Positions 35,388-44,086 of a DNA stretch of 64,000 bases are shown here, one piece after another. The number at the start of each line of letters is the position of its first letter. Within the stretch, counting starts at the first letter, position 1. Source of the stretch: Salinimicrobium flavum (lineage in GTDB: Bacteria; Bacteroidota; Bacteroidia; Flavobacteriales; Flavobacteriaceae); NCBI RefSeq assembly GCF_042684505.1, contig NZ_JBHULT010000010.1:434001-498000 (forward strand), written 5' to 3'. The translations under genes and the position numbers were made by a program. The notes beneath the pieces are model-generated. The model searched no databases. It had not been told where the DNA came from and was given only the letters and a program-made list of their open reading frames with translations.

Positions 35388-36245
35388 TTAAAGGACCATT
35401 TTTTCAATTGGAGCCACAAGGATTCCCTCAGCTCCATTAGCTTTAAGTTCATCGATCACCTCCCAGAATCTCTCTTCAGAGATCACGGTGTGAAGGGAAC
35501 TCCAGCCTTCTTCGGCCAAAGGAAGCACGGTGGGGCTCCTCATTCCGGGAAGCAGTTTTACCACAGCATCAAGTTTTGAGTTGGGGACGTTCATGAGAAT
35601 ATACTTGGAACTTCGGGCACGTAAAACCGACTTAATTCGAAACTGTAGTTTCTTTAAGATCTCACTTCTTTCTTCAGAAATTCCTGGAGAAACAGCCAGT
35701 ACGGCTTCACTTTTCAGCATTACTTCCACCTCTTTCAGGTTATTCTTAAAAAGTGTACTGCCACTGGAGACGATATCGCAAATAGCATCTGCAAGCCCAA
35801 TATTGGGAGCGATCTCAACAGATCCGTTTATGATATGAAGATCAGCCGTAATGCCTTTTTTGGCCAGGTAATTCTTCACCGTGTTGGGATAAGACGTGGC
35901 AATTCTTGCTCCCTGCAGATCCTTAATTTCAGAATACTTTGTGGCTTTTGGAACTGCCAGCGAAACCCGGCATTTCGAAAAGCCAAGCTTTTCTGCCATA
36001 GTAATGTCTTCCCCTTTTTCCACCAGTACGTTCTCTCCAATGATCGCAGCATCTACTACCCCATCTCTTAAATACTGCGGAATATCCCCATTCCGCAAGT
36101 AGAATACCTCAAGAGGAAAATTTCCTGAAGCCGCCTTTAGCTGTTCCTTCCCATTATCTATGGAAATACCGGCATCGTGAAATAATTTTAAAGAATCATC
36201 GTGTAACCTACCTGATTTTTGTACCGCAACTCGTAGTTTTTTCAT
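35388..36245 (-). CDS. hisG: ATP phosphoribosyltransferase, long form
   Basis: The first enzyme of histidine synthesis, 285 residues. The catalytic domain begins KLRVAVQKSGRLHDDS and includes the phosphate loop region SSGSTL. The C-terminal ACT-like domain (about 210-285, VKLLPGMRSPTVLPL) marks the long form that is inhibited by histidine and needs no HisZ. It is the first structural gene after the attenuator. Confidence 0.97.
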   Translation of the reverse strand: MKKLRVAVQKSGRLHDDSLKLFHDAGISIDNGKEQLKAASGNFPLEVFYLRNGDIPQYLRDGVVDAAIIGENVLVEKGEDITMAEKLGFSKCRVSLAVPKATKYSEIKDLQGARIATSYPNTVKNYLAKKGITADLHIINGSVEIAPNIGLADAICDIVSSGSTLFKNNLKEVEVMLKSEAVLAVSPGISEERSEILKKLQFRIKSVLRARSSKYILMNVPNSKLDAVVKLLPGMRSPTVLPLAEEGWSSLHTVISEERFWEVIDELKANGAEGILVAPIEKMVL

Positions 36246-36288
36246 CTGAAAAATTTTGTGTCCGGGCAGATCAACGGGAGGAATAAAA

Positions 36289-36317
36289 AAACCCGTTTGA
36301 GCTGCTCAAACGGGTTT
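36289..36317 (-). terminator. attenuator terminator of the his operon
   Basis: AAACCCGTTTGA and TCAAACGGGTTT pair over 12 bp with a 5-base loop. Read on the minus strand it is followed by seven T residues. It lies between the His-rich leader peptide and hisG, so it should stop transcription when histidine is plentiful. Confidence 0.93.
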
Positions 36318-36347
36318 CTAAAAATATGTTATACACACATATCAATC

Positions 36348-36404
36348 TCACCTCGCAAGAGCGAACCTATGAGAATGATGATGATGTAGTTGTTGTGATT
36401 TCAT
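36348..36404 (-). CDS. hisL: his operon leader peptide
   Basis: An 18-residue frame, MKSQQLHHHHSHRFALAR, contains five histidines in a six-residue block (HHHHSH). It is followed after 30 bases by a strong terminator hairpin and then hisG. This is the classic layout of transcription attenuation by charged tRNA-His: ribosome stalling at the His codons would favour an anti-terminator over the terminator. It lies directly downstream of a good Bacteroidota promoter, giving a leader of only a few bases. Confidence 0.93.
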   Translation of the reverse strand: MKSQQLHHHHSHRFALAR

Positions 36405-36414
36405 TTTATATATG

Positions 36415-36444
36415 CGAAAATACAGCTTTATTTTAAAATCAAAA
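36415..36444 (-). promoter_or_regulatory. his operon promoter
   Basis: On the minus strand TTTTG (36440-36444), 17 bases, then TATTTTCG (36415-36422), one mismatch from TAnnTTTG. Spacing is in the usual Bacteroidota range, and the box is 10 bases before the leader ATG. Confidence 0.65.
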
Positions 36445-36465
36445 GCAATTTTCGATTTTTTAGCT

Positions 36466-37281
36466 TTAGTTATTTCCAAGGATCAAAGGCAAACCTTCAT
36501 CTCCGGAACCTATAACCACCACTTTTGCATTAGGTGATTTAGCCAGTTCTACAGTTGCCTGTATTCCTTTTTCCTTTAAAACCATATCTGTCAAAGATGC
36601 AGCAAGGATCTCGTTCGCGCGGGCCTTACCTTCAGCGTCAATTCTCTGTCTTTCTGCCTCCTGTTCTGCTTTTGTTAACCTAAAAACATATTCCAGTGAC
36701 TCCTGCTCCTGGCGTAATTTTCGCTCAATAGCATCTTTAATAGTTGCTGGCAAGGAAACATCACGTACCAGAACCTCATTTATTTGTACATATTGATTCT
36801 TAAGAAGCACCTGAGTCTCCTCAAAGATCTCCTTTTGAATGGCTTCTCTTTTGCTGGCATAAAGTTGTTCGGGAGCATACCTACCCACCACGGCACGTGC
36901 CGCCGACCTTACTGCGGGCTGTAAGACCCGTTGTATATAGGCTTCTCCTTTTTCCTGGTGTAATTTTCCCAGGTCATTATAGTCTGGTTGGAACCAGATA
37001 GAAGCATCAAGTTTTATCTCCAATCCGTTTGAAGAAAGTACCTGCATTTTTTCATCCAAAGATTGCTGACGTACTTCGTAAACAAAGACTTTGTTCCAGG
37101 GCGCTACAAAATGAAAACCTTCATTTAACGGGGGTTGTTCTGTTACCACCCCTCCACTGAAGGTCTTATAAAGTACTCCGGCTTCACCTGAGTCTATAGT
37201 AACTGTTGATTTCGCAATGAGAATAATTAAAAGAATTCCGAAAATTAAAATTGGTAACCCAATTTTGGGTAATCTGTCCAT
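36466..37281 (-). CDS. prohibitin/SPFH-family membrane protein
   Basis: A 271-residue protein with one N-terminal membrane helix (about 8-27) followed by a band-7/SPFH domain starting at VTIDSGEAGVLYKTF and a C-terminal helical region rich in Glu, Arg and Ala (LTKAEQEAERQRIDAEGKA). It should form large membrane rings, as prohibitin and HflK/C do, and organise membrane proteases. It follows the vWA gene by 22 bases, so the two are probably co-transcribed. Confidence 0.9.
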   Translation of the reverse strand: MDRLPKIGLPILIFGILLIILIAKSTVTIDSGEAGVLYKTFSGGVVTEQPPLNEGFHFVAPWNKVFVYEVRQQSLDEKMQVLSSNGLEIKLDASIWFQPDYNDLGKLHQEKGEAYIQRVLQPAVRSAARAVVGRYAPEQLYASKREAIQKEIFEETQVLLKNQYVQINEVLVRDVSLPATIKDAIERKLRQEQESLEYVFRLTKAEQEAERQRIDAEGKARANEILAASLTDMVLKEKGIQATVELAKSPNAKVVVIGSGDEGLPLILGNN

Positions 37282-37303
37282 AATAGAAATTGTATTTATT
37301 AAT

Positions 37304-39337
37304 TTAAATGTGCCCGTAATATTTCCTTAAAAACCATTCAATACTTAAAGAAAGTATGATGATTGCCAGTAAATAATACCAGTCGATCAAAGGTACGGTG
37401 TTTTCTCTCTTTTTTTGCACCGGAAGGTAAGAATTCGATGAAAGCAGGTTTTCTATTAAAGCAGCAGAACTTCCCAGGAAGTACAATTCCTGATCCTTTT
37501 GTTCGGCAATGGTCTTTAAAACTTGCAGGTTTGCCCCGGTGAATTGGGATTCCACATCAAAGGAAAGCAGCCTGAATTTCCCCGATCTTCTTAAATTCTC
37601 ACCAGCTACAGATACCGAAAAAGAATATTCACCCGGAGAAAGATGTCCAAGATCAACAGTATACCTGTTCTCCCGCAGCAAAAAGGGGATTTTTCTCTCT
37701 TCGTTTTCTCCCTCCTCCTTTAAGGTTAAGGTCAACCTTCCCCGATCATCAAAAATGTAATTTTTATCAAAATATTCTGCTGTTATGAAAGGCATTACGC
37801 TTCCATCGTAAACAGGTTCATACTCAATGGTAAGGCGTTCTTTCCTTTTTCCTGAAGAAAGATATTGCACGATCTTTCCCATAAATTCATCAAAGCCAGC
37901 AAATGTTTCATTCTCCTGGTAATACCGGCTTCGCCATTTCCAGATATCAGCTCCAAATAGAAAAGCTGTTTTAAGCTCATCCTGCTCAGTAAAACAAAGC
38001 ATGGGAATTTGCGTTTCCATTCCCTGTATTTTCCTAAAAAGGAGGGTTTCTGTAGTTTCGGGAAAAGTGAGTTGACCGAAATTTCCCTGCAGCGGAGGAA
38101 AATCATCAAAACCTATATCTTCTGCCTGAAAAGCCCGGAATCCGGAATTAAGTACCGGAAAGAATTCTTCAGTCTGCCCGGTGATTTCCTGTTGATGGGT
38201 CTCCTGTTCGCCATTCAGGAAACGCCAGTTGGTCAAAGGCCCTGTGACGAACCAGTGATTCCTTTTCTTTTTCTTAAGTTCGTCCAGCAGCAGTTTAAAA
38301 CTTTCTGTTGGTTGATAAAGGATCACCAGTTGATATTGTTCAATATCAGCAGGGACAGTATTAATATGTCTCAGGCTGACTTCCCGTTGCTGATTGGCCT
38401 CAATACTTTTTTTAACTGCTCCCAAATCAGGATGCAGCACCTCATAGGCCAGGAGAATGGAGGTGCGTTCATCGATCACTTCCACGGCAAATTCCTTTGT
38501 GTTGTTCTGAACATTCTTTTCATCGTTCAAAGGTTCAATCTTTGCCTCAAAAGTTCTAACCCCCACTGAGGAAGCAGGAATTTCAGCTCGTAGCACAGCA
38601 GAATTATTTTGAGGGCTTAAAGAAACAGGACTTTTAAATATTACATTTTTCCCGGAGCTGATCGTTACACGAGTGTTGATCCCGGTCTTTCCCGAGTAGG
38701 AAACCATAATTTCCACCGGAAACCGGTTTTCAAGAAAGGCATATTTATTCACGTTGATCCTGGAGATCGCCAGGTCCTGGTAAGAAGTGGTATCCCCTAC
38801 CACTACGGGCATCAAAGGTTGCCGGTATCTCTGAGCTGAGAAAGTAAGATCCTCTCCCAGGGTTTGGTTCCCGTCTGTAATAAGAATAGTAGGGGCAGTG
38901 GAATTCTCATAAAGTTTGTTTAGTTCTCTGAAGACAGCTGGGATGTTCGACTGGCGTTCTTCGAAGGTAAGATCACTTTGTTTTTTCAGCTCATTTCCGA
39001 AGGTGAAGATCTCCACATCAAAACGTTCATTGATCTGCTCATGCTGCGAAATATTATCCACCAGCTGCCTCACCTCTTCTTCTGCCTTAAAGTGCGCAAC
39101 AGAACCGGAGTTATCTACAGCCAGCACCAAATGAGGTTTCTCGGTATAATACTCCTCATTTTTGATCTGCGGATTGATCAACAGCAGAAAGAGCAAAAAA
39201 AGGCTAAGAAACCGAAGAAAAGCAAAGACTGAATTCCTGCTCCGACTTCCTTTTGCACGGAAAAAATACTGAAAAAAGGAGATCGCCCCGGCAAGGACCA
39301 GTGCTAAAATGATAAGTAAAATAGTGGTAGCAGGCAT
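37304..39337 (-). CDS. vWA-domain membrane protein
   Basis: A 677-residue protein with two N-terminal membrane helices (about 4-24 and 38-55), a large extracytoplasmic part and one C-terminal membrane helix (WYYLLAIIILSLSIEWFL). A von Willebrand A-like domain starts near 68 with the MIDAS motif D75-x-S77-x-S79 (AVDNSGSV) and a later ITDGNQT. Relatives include BatA/B-like proteins, but this one is larger and I do not know its role. It is followed by the SPFH gene. Confidence 0.82.
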   Translation of the reverse strand: MPATTILLIILALVLAGAISFFQYFFRAKGSRSRNSVFAFLRFLSLFLLFLLLINPQIKNEEYYTEKPHLVLAVDNSGSVAHFKAEEEVRQLVDNISQHEQINERFDVEIFTFGNELKKQSDLTFEERQSNIPAVFRELNKLYENSTAPTILITDGNQTLGEDLTFSAQRYRQPLMPVVVGDTTSYQDLAISRINVNKYAFLENRFPVEIMVSYSGKTGINTRVTISSGKNVIFKSPVSLSPQNNSAVLRAEIPASSVGVRTFEAKIEPLNDEKNVQNNTKEFAVEVIDERTSILLAYEVLHPDLGAVKKSIEANQQREVSLRHINTVPADIEQYQLVILYQPTESFKLLLDELKKKKRNHWFVTGPLTNWRFLNGEQETHQQEITGQTEEFFPVLNSGFRAFQAEDIGFDDFPPLQGNFGQLTFPETTETLLFRKIQGMETQIPMLCFTEQDELKTAFLFGADIWKWRSRYYQENETFAGFDEFMGKIVQYLSSGKRKERLTIEYEPVYDGSVMPFITAEYFDKNYIFDDRGRLTLTLKEEGENEERKIPFLLRENRYTVDLGHLSPGEYSFSVSVAGENLRRSGKFRLLSFDVESQFTGANLQVLKTIAEQKDQELYFLGSSAALIENLLSSNSYLPVQKKRENTVPLIDWYYLLAIIILSLSIEWFLRKYYGHI

Positions 39338-39398
39338 TTTTATTTCCCCGGTTAAAACGGAAAAGGAAGATAGGGATAAATGCCATTGAATAAAAACA

Positions 39399-39465
39399 GC
39401 TGCCCGAAAAGTTAAAAATTTCAGCTAAAAAGATCTCAGTTGAAAATTTCGCTTTTTCGGGCAGC
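39399..39465 (-). terminator. extended imperfect hairpin after fabG
   Basis: Arms 39399-39426 and 39438-39465 match at 22 of 28 positions; the outer GCTGCCCGAAAAG/CTTTTTCGGGCAGC part is strongest. Read on the minus strand it is followed by TGTTTTTATTC, so it is probably the fabG terminator. Its centre contains the AGATCTCAGTTGAAAA word also seen in the his operon. Confidence 0.7.
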
Positions 39466-39475
39466 AATAATAATA

Positions 39476-40222
39476 TTAGGTAAGCATTCCGCCGTCAACA
39501 TTCAATACCTGACCAGTGATATAAGCACTCAGATCGCTACCCAGGAATACACATGCATTCGCGATATCTTCAGGGGTACCTCCTCTTTTCAAAGGAATTG
39601 CCTCTCTCCAGCCTTCAACAACTTTTTCATCCAGTTTCCCTGTCATTTCAGTTTCGATGAATCCGGGAGCGATCACATTGGTTCGAATATTCCTTGAACC
39701 TAATTCCAGGGCCATGGATTTTGAGAAACCTATCATTCCTGCTTTAGATGCTGCATAATTTGCCTGGCCGGCATTACCTTTCACACCTACCACACTGCTC
39801 ATGTTAATGATGCTCCCGTGGCGCTGCTTCAGCATAGGGCGCTGTACAGCCTTGGTCATGTTGAAAACAGATTTCAGGTTCACCTCGATCACCTTGTCAA
39901 AATCTTCCTCGCTCATTCGCATTAAAAGATTGTCCTTGGTAATACCCGCGTTGTTGATTAAAATATCTATGCTTCCGAAGTCGGTCATGACATTCTTGAC
40001 AAGCTCCTGGGCCTCTTCAAAATTGGCAGCATTAGACTTGTAACCTTTGGCTTTTATTCCTAAAGCCTGAAGTTCTTTCTCCAGTTCATTGGCTGCTTCT
40101 ACAGAAGAACTGTAGGTAAAGGCAACGTTTGCTCCATGCTTTGCGAATACTTCAGCTATTCCTTTTCCAATACCTCTGCTGGCACCGGTAATTATGGCAT
40201 TCTTTCCTTCTAATAATTTCAT
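39476..40222 (-). CDS. fabG: 3-oxoacyl-ACP reductase
   Basis: The reductase of fatty acid elongation, 248 residues. It has the cofactor motif TGASRGIGKG, the NNAGI motif, and the catalytic serine in NMSSVVG with YAASK. The sequence is closer to canonical FabG than the SDR at 5836-6555 (GFIETEMTGKL and GQVLNVDGGM near the end). It is single, downstream of sucD in the same direction but separated by a terminator. Confidence 0.96.
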   Translation of the reverse strand: MKLLEGKNAIITGASRGIGKGIAEVFAKHGANVAFTYSSSVEAANELEKELQALGIKAKGYKSNAANFEEAQELVKNVMTDFGSIDILINNAGITKDNLLMRMSEEDFDKVIEVNLKSVFNMTKAVQRPMLKQRHGSIINMSSVVGVKGNAGQANYAASKAGMIGFSKSMALELGSRNIRTNVIAPGFIETEMTGKLDEKVVEGWREAIPLKRGGTPEDIANACVFLGSDLSAYITGQVLNVDGGMLT

Positions 40223-40294
40223 ATCAAAAATGTATTTCCTGGTCAGTATTTAAAAATTAAAACCAAATATAATAAAACGTGGGTTTAACATTAA

Positions 40295-40343
40295 AAAACC
40301 TCCGGAAGTTCCTGATTTTCCATCAGCAAACCACGGAGGTTTT
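40295..40343 (-). terminator. terminator of sucD, with nested hairpin
   Basis: AAAACCTCCG (40295-40304) pairs with CGGAGGTTTT (40334-40343); CTGAT/ATCAG (40312-40326) pairs inside. T-tracts flank both sides. It ends 20 bases after the sucD stop on the minus strand. Confidence 0.8.
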
Positions 40344-40363
40344 ATATGAGTAAATAGGATTGA

Positions 40364-41236
40364 TTAGCCCATTACTTCTTTTACTTTCTTTCCAATTTCC
40401 GCAGGAGAATCTACAACATAGATCCCACACTCACGCATAATGGCTTTTTTGGCTTCGGCTGTATCTTCACTTCCACCTACGATAGCCCCGGCGTGTCCCA
40501 TGGTTCTACCTTTTGGAGCAGTTTCACCTGCAATAAAGCCAACAACAGGTTTTTTGTTCCCGTTATCTTTGATCCATCTTGCAGCATCTGCTTCCAGCTG
40601 CCCACCTATCTCACCTATCATCACGATACATTCGGTTTCATCGTCATTCATGAACATTTCAATCGCCTCCTGAGTAGTAGTTCCGATTATAGGATCTCCT
40701 CCAATTCCAATCGCTGTAGTAATGCCCAAACCTTGTTTTACAACCTGGTCTGCCGCTTCATAAGTAAGGGTACCAGATTTAGAAACGATTCCAACCTTTC
40801 CTTTTTTGAAGACAAATCCGGGCATGATACCCACCTTGGCCTCTTCGGGAGTGATCACCCCGGGACAGTTAGGTCCTACCAAACGGCAATCTTTATCTTT
40901 AATATAGTCTGCTACCTTGATCATATCTGCAACAGGAATACCTTCAGTAATCGTAATAATTACCTTGATCCCTGCATTGGCAGCTTCCATAATAGCATCT
41001 GCAGCGAATGCCGGGGGTACAAAAATGATGGAAACATCTGCTCCCGTTTCTTTTACAGCTTCAGAAACTGTGTTAAAAACAGGTTTTTCAAGGTGTTGTT
41101 GCCCACCTTTTCCAGGAGTAACCCCACCTACCACATTTGTTCCGTATTCTATCATCTGGCCGGCGTGAAAAGTACCTTCACTTCCGGTAAATCCCTGAAC
41201 AATTATTTTTGAATCTTTATTTACTAAAACGCTCAT
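40364..41236 (-). CDS. sucD: succinyl-CoA synthetase subunit alpha
   Basis: Makes succinate and ATP or GTP from succinyl-CoA in the TCA cycle. The 290-residue product has the CoA-binding GFTGSEGTFHA motif and the phosphorylated histidine H248 in TMGHAGAIVGG. The partner sucC is not next to it in this window. It has its own perfect -7 box (41261-41268), so although it follows the lipid A operon it is probably also transcribed separately. Confidence 0.97.
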   Translation of the reverse strand: MSVLVNKDSKIIVQGFTGSEGTFHAGQMIEYGTNVVGGVTPGKGGQQHLEKPVFNTVSEAVKETGADVSIIFVPPAFAADAIMEAANAGIKVIITITEGIPVADMIKVADYIKDKDCRLVGPNCPGVITPEEAKVGIMPGFVFKKGKVGIVSKSGTLTYEAADQVVKQGLGITTAIGIGGDPIIGTTTQEAIEMFMNDDETECIVMIGEIGGQLEADAARWIKDNGNKKPVVGFIAGETAPKGRTMGHAGAIVGGSEDTAEAKKAIMRECGIYVVDSPAEIGKKVKEVMG

Positions 41237-41260
41237 AGTTGATTTTTGAATTTTGTGTTA

Positions 41261-41268
41261 CAAAAATA
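41261..41268 (-). promoter_or_regulatory. -7 box of sucD
   Basis: TATTTTTG on the minus strand matches TAnnTTTG exactly and lies 25 bases upstream of the sucD ATG. Confidence 0.6.
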
Positions 41269-41300
41269 GGTTTTTATAGAAGAAACCTAAAGGTTTTTCA

Positions 41301-41711
41301 TTATTTACTTGGGAGGAAAGAATCGAGATTTTCGGGACTGTCATCAGCCTGCTGACTAATTTGATGGCCTTTAAACATTTTGCCGTCTTTCACCTGCCAA
41401 ATCGCTATAAAATGAGCCATTGGCAATTCCTCATCAGGATTTTCTATCGTCTTTACGTAATAGGTGAATCTGATAGTGACCATATCCCCATCTGCAAGAA
41501 GATGGCTGACGTCTGTACGCAAGGATTCAAATGATTTAGTGAGTTCTTTGGAAATATCACAAATTTCCTGGAAACCTAATTTATGAAATCCGGCACTGCT
41601 GTTCCAGAATAATTCGGCTTCAGGATGAAGATATTTCCTGATAGTTTCAGGATCCCTGTAAAAATCTGAAGAATAAAATTTCTCGACGCATTCTTTAGGT
41701 TCTAGGCTCAT
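41301..41711 (-). CDS. NTF2-like (SnoaL-type) small protein
   Basis: A 136-residue protein with the cone-like NTF2 pattern: a helical start (ECVEKFYSSDFYRDPETIRKYLHPEAELFWNS-type region) and a sheet-rich end (VTIRFTYYVKTIENPDEELPMAHFIAIWQVKDGK). Such domains serve as small enzymes or binding proteins; function is unknown. It begins one base after the LpxD-like gene, so it is the tail of the lipid A operon. Confidence 0.75.
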   Translation of the reverse strand: MSLEPKECVEKFYSSDFYRDPETIRKYLHPEAELFWNSSAGFHKLGFQEICDISKELTKSFESLRTDVSHLLADGDMVTIRFTYYVKTIENPDEELPMAHFIAIWQVKDGKMFKGHQISQQADDSPENLDSFLPSK

Positions 41712-41712
41712 A

Positions 41713-42645
41713 TCAACTTTTTAGATTTTCGATCAATTTAGGCAATTGGCGCAGAAGTGCCAACTCCTTAAGCTTTGCCCGCGATTCCATTGCCGGGTTA
41801 CCACTGTAAATAGTATTTTCTTTGGTTGATTTTGTTATACCGGCCTGCCCCATCATTACACCACCTTTTTTCACGGTGATCCCACTACGCATTCCAACCT
41901 GCCCCCAAACCGTGACTTCGTCTTCAATGATCACCGCTCCCGCAATACCGGTTTGGGAGGCAATAAGGCATTTTTCGCCAATTACCGTATCATGGCCCAC
42001 CTGGATAAGGTTGTCCAACTTCGTTCCTTTGCCAATAGTGGTATCTCCTGTCACCCCTTTATCAATGGTGCAGTTGGCACCAATCTCCACATCATCCCTG
42101 ATGACCACTCTGCCCCCTGAAAGCAGCTTATCAAAACCTTCAGGTCTTTTCTTGTAGTAGAAGGCATCACCTCCCAGTACCGTTCCGGAGTGAATGATCA
42201 CATTATCACCAATAACCGTATTGTCATACAGGCTTACATTGGCATGAATAATACAGTTCTTACCTATTTTAACATTATTCCCCACAAAGACATTGGGCTG
42301 AACCACAGTTCCTTCTCCAATTTTTGCGGAAGCAGCTACTAAAGAAGTGGCTTTTTCAAAAGGCCTGAAATACCGGGTGAGTTTATTAAAATCCCTGAAG
42401 GGATCATCTGAGATCAATAGTGCTTTTCCCTCGGGACAGTCGACTTTTTTATTTATAAGAATAATGGTCGCTGCAGAATTTAAAGCCTTATCATAATATT
42501 TAGGATGATCTACAAATACAATATCTCCCGGGGTGACCACGTGGATCTCGTTCATTCCCAGAACAGGGAAATCTGACGCCCCGACATATTCCGCTGAAAT
42601 TATGGTTGCTATTTGTTCAAGGGTATGTGGTTGCGGAAACTTCAT
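41713..42645 (-). CDS. second LpxD-like UDP-3-O-acylglucosamine N-acyltransferase
   Basis: A 310-residue hexapeptide-repeat acyltransferase with an N-terminal uridine-binding-like region and a left-handed beta-helix (about 110-270). It shares the plan of lpxD (45468-46496) but is shorter at the C-terminus and diverged. The motif QVGHDTVIGEKCLIASQTGIAG is the LpxD catalytic-histidine region. A second copy near efp and lpxA is common in Bacteroidota; whether it acylates another sugar or supplies a different acyl chain is unknown. Confidence 0.85.
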   Translation of the reverse strand: MKFPQPHTLEQIATIISAEYVGASDFPVLGMNEIHVVTPGDIVFVDHPKYYDKALNSAATIILINKKVDCPEGKALLISDDPFRDFNKLTRYFRPFEKATSLVAASAKIGEGTVVQPNVFVGNNVKIGKNCIIHANVSLYDNTVIGDNVIIHSGTVLGGDAFYYKKRPEGFDKLLSGGRVVIRDDVEIGANCTIDKGVTGDTTIGKGTKLDNLIQVGHDTVIGEKCLIASQTGIAGAVIIEDEVTVWGQVGMRSGITVKKGGVMMGQAGITKSTKENTIYSGNPAMESRAKLKELALLRQLPKLIENLKS

Positions 42646-42718
42646 GGGTATTGAGTATTAAGTATGGAGATGTGAGACTTGAGAAGAAAGATTTTGACTA
42701 TCCTCTGTCCTCTGCTCC
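42646..42718 (-). repeat. spacer between efp and the LpxD-like gene with dispersed repeat word
   Basis: A 73-base spacer that contains TGAGACTTGAGAAG at 42673-42686, identical to the hisA-hisF spacer (30326-30339). No gene is present. Confidence 0.5.
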
Positions 42719-43285
42719 TTATTCCTTGATTCTTTCTTTATAGGTGCCTTTTTCAGTCTCTATTTTGATCTTGTCACCTTCGTTGATGAATAGAGGCACA
42801 TTCACTTCGGCTCCTGTTTCTACAGTCGCGGGTTTAGTGGCGTTTGTCGCTGTGTTTCCCTTTACTCCGGGCTCTGTATGGGTGACCTCAAGGATCACAC
42901 TTGCCGGCATTTCCACAGAAAGGGGCATTTGATCTTCTGTATTGATCAAAATAGTAACCACTTCCCCTTCTTTGAGAAGTCCGGGTGCATCGAGTGCACT
43001 TTCGGTCAATCTTATCTGGGTATAATCTTCAGTATTCATGAAGTGGTAGAATTCCCCGTCATTATAAAGAAACTGAAATTTGTGGGTTTCCACCCTTACA
43101 TCTTCGATTTTATGACCTGCAGAAAAGGTGTTATCGATCACTTTACCGGTTGTCACACTTTTAAGTTTTGTACGAACAAAAGCAGGTCCTTTCCCCGGTT
43201 TTACGTGTAAAAATTCAATAACCTTAAATATGTCATGATTATACCTGATGCATAATCCATTTCTAATATCGCTTGTATTTGCCAT
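42719..43285 (-). CDS. efp: translation elongation factor P
   Basis: A 188-residue factor that rescues ribosomes stalled on polyproline. The domain-I loop HVKPGKGPAFVR carries K32, the residue modified in many bacteria; no modifying enzymes are visible nearby. Domains II and III follow at normal length. Placement in the lipid A operon is common in this class. Confidence 0.97.
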   Translation of the reverse strand: MANTSDIRNGLCIRYNHDIFKVIEFLHVKPGKGPAFVRTKLKSVTTGKVIDNTFSAGHKIEDVRVETHKFQFLYNDGEFYHFMNTEDYTQIRLTESALDAPGLLKEGEVVTILINTEDQMPLSVEMPASVILEVTHTEPGVKGNTATNATKPATVETGAEVNVPLFINEGDKIKIETEKGTYKERIKE

Positions 43286-43295
43286 TTCTCTGTGA

Positions 43296-44081
43296 TTAAT
43301 TTGAACTAATATATCCTTTCATGATCCCACGTTGGGAATTCTTTATAAACTCCAGAATATCATCCCTTTCTGAAGTGGCTTCCATTTCAGCTTCAATAAT
43401 GGCCACCGCCTGGGAATTATTATAATTTTTCTGATACAATATTCTGTAAATATTCTGGATCTCCCTGATCTTATCTGTTGAAAATCCTCTCCTCCGCAAT
43501 CCGATAGAATTGACTCCCACGTAAGAAAGCGGCTCCCTACCCGCCTTAACGAATGGCGGAACATCTTTTCGCACCAGGGAGCCCCCGGTTACAAAGGCAT
43601 GGCTTCCTATACTACAATACTGCTGAATGGCAGCCATTCCTGCCAGTATCACATAGTCTCCTACATTGATATGACCGGCAAGAGTACTGTTGTTGGAAAA
43701 GATACAATTATCTCCCACTATACAGTCATGGGCAATATGGCAGTAAGCCATGATCCAGCAATTCTTACCAATCACGGTCTTCATCCTGTCTGAGGTACCC
43801 CGGTTTATGGTGACACATTCCCTGATAGTGGTATTGTCACCTATCTCAGTGGTTGTATCTTCATCATCAAATTTCTTATCCTGTGGAATGGCTGAAATTA
43901 CAGCGCCGGGAAAAATATTACAGTTCTTACCTATCCGGGCCCCTTCCATTATAGTAACATTCGATCCTATCCAGGTACCTTCTCCTATCACCACATTATT
44001 GTGTATGGTGGTAAAAGGTTCAATCACCACATTCTTTGCAATCTTGGCACCGGGATGTACGTATGCTAAGGGTTGATTCAT
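43296..44081 (-). CDS. lpxA: UDP-N-acetylglucosamine acyltransferase
   Basis: The first step of lipid A synthesis, adding a hydroxyacyl chain to UDP-GlcNAc. The 261-residue product is a left-handed beta-helix with a helical C-terminus. The catalytic histidine is H118 in AYCHIAHDC, and NRGTSDRMKT is the family loop. It lies 5 bases after lpxC-fabZ. Confidence 0.96.
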   Translation of the reverse strand: MNQPLAYVHPGAKIAKNVVIEPFTTIHNNVVIGEGTWIGSNVTIMEGARIGKNCNIFPGAVISAIPQDKKFDDEDTTTEIGDNTTIRECVTINRGTSDRMKTVIGKNCWIMAYCHIAHDCIVGDNCIFSNNSTLAGHINVGDYVILAGMAAIQQYCSIGSHAFVTGGSLVRKDVPPFVKAGREPLSYVGVNSIGLRRRGFSTDKIREIQNIYRILYQKNYNNSQAVAIIEAEMEATSERDDILEFIKNSQRGIMKGYISSN

Positions 44082-44086
44082 AATTT

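Noticed and set aside
40493..41212. 239-codon frame on the plus strand opposite sucD
   Set aside because: It is a shadow of sucD, with no family pattern in the translation; sucD is certain.
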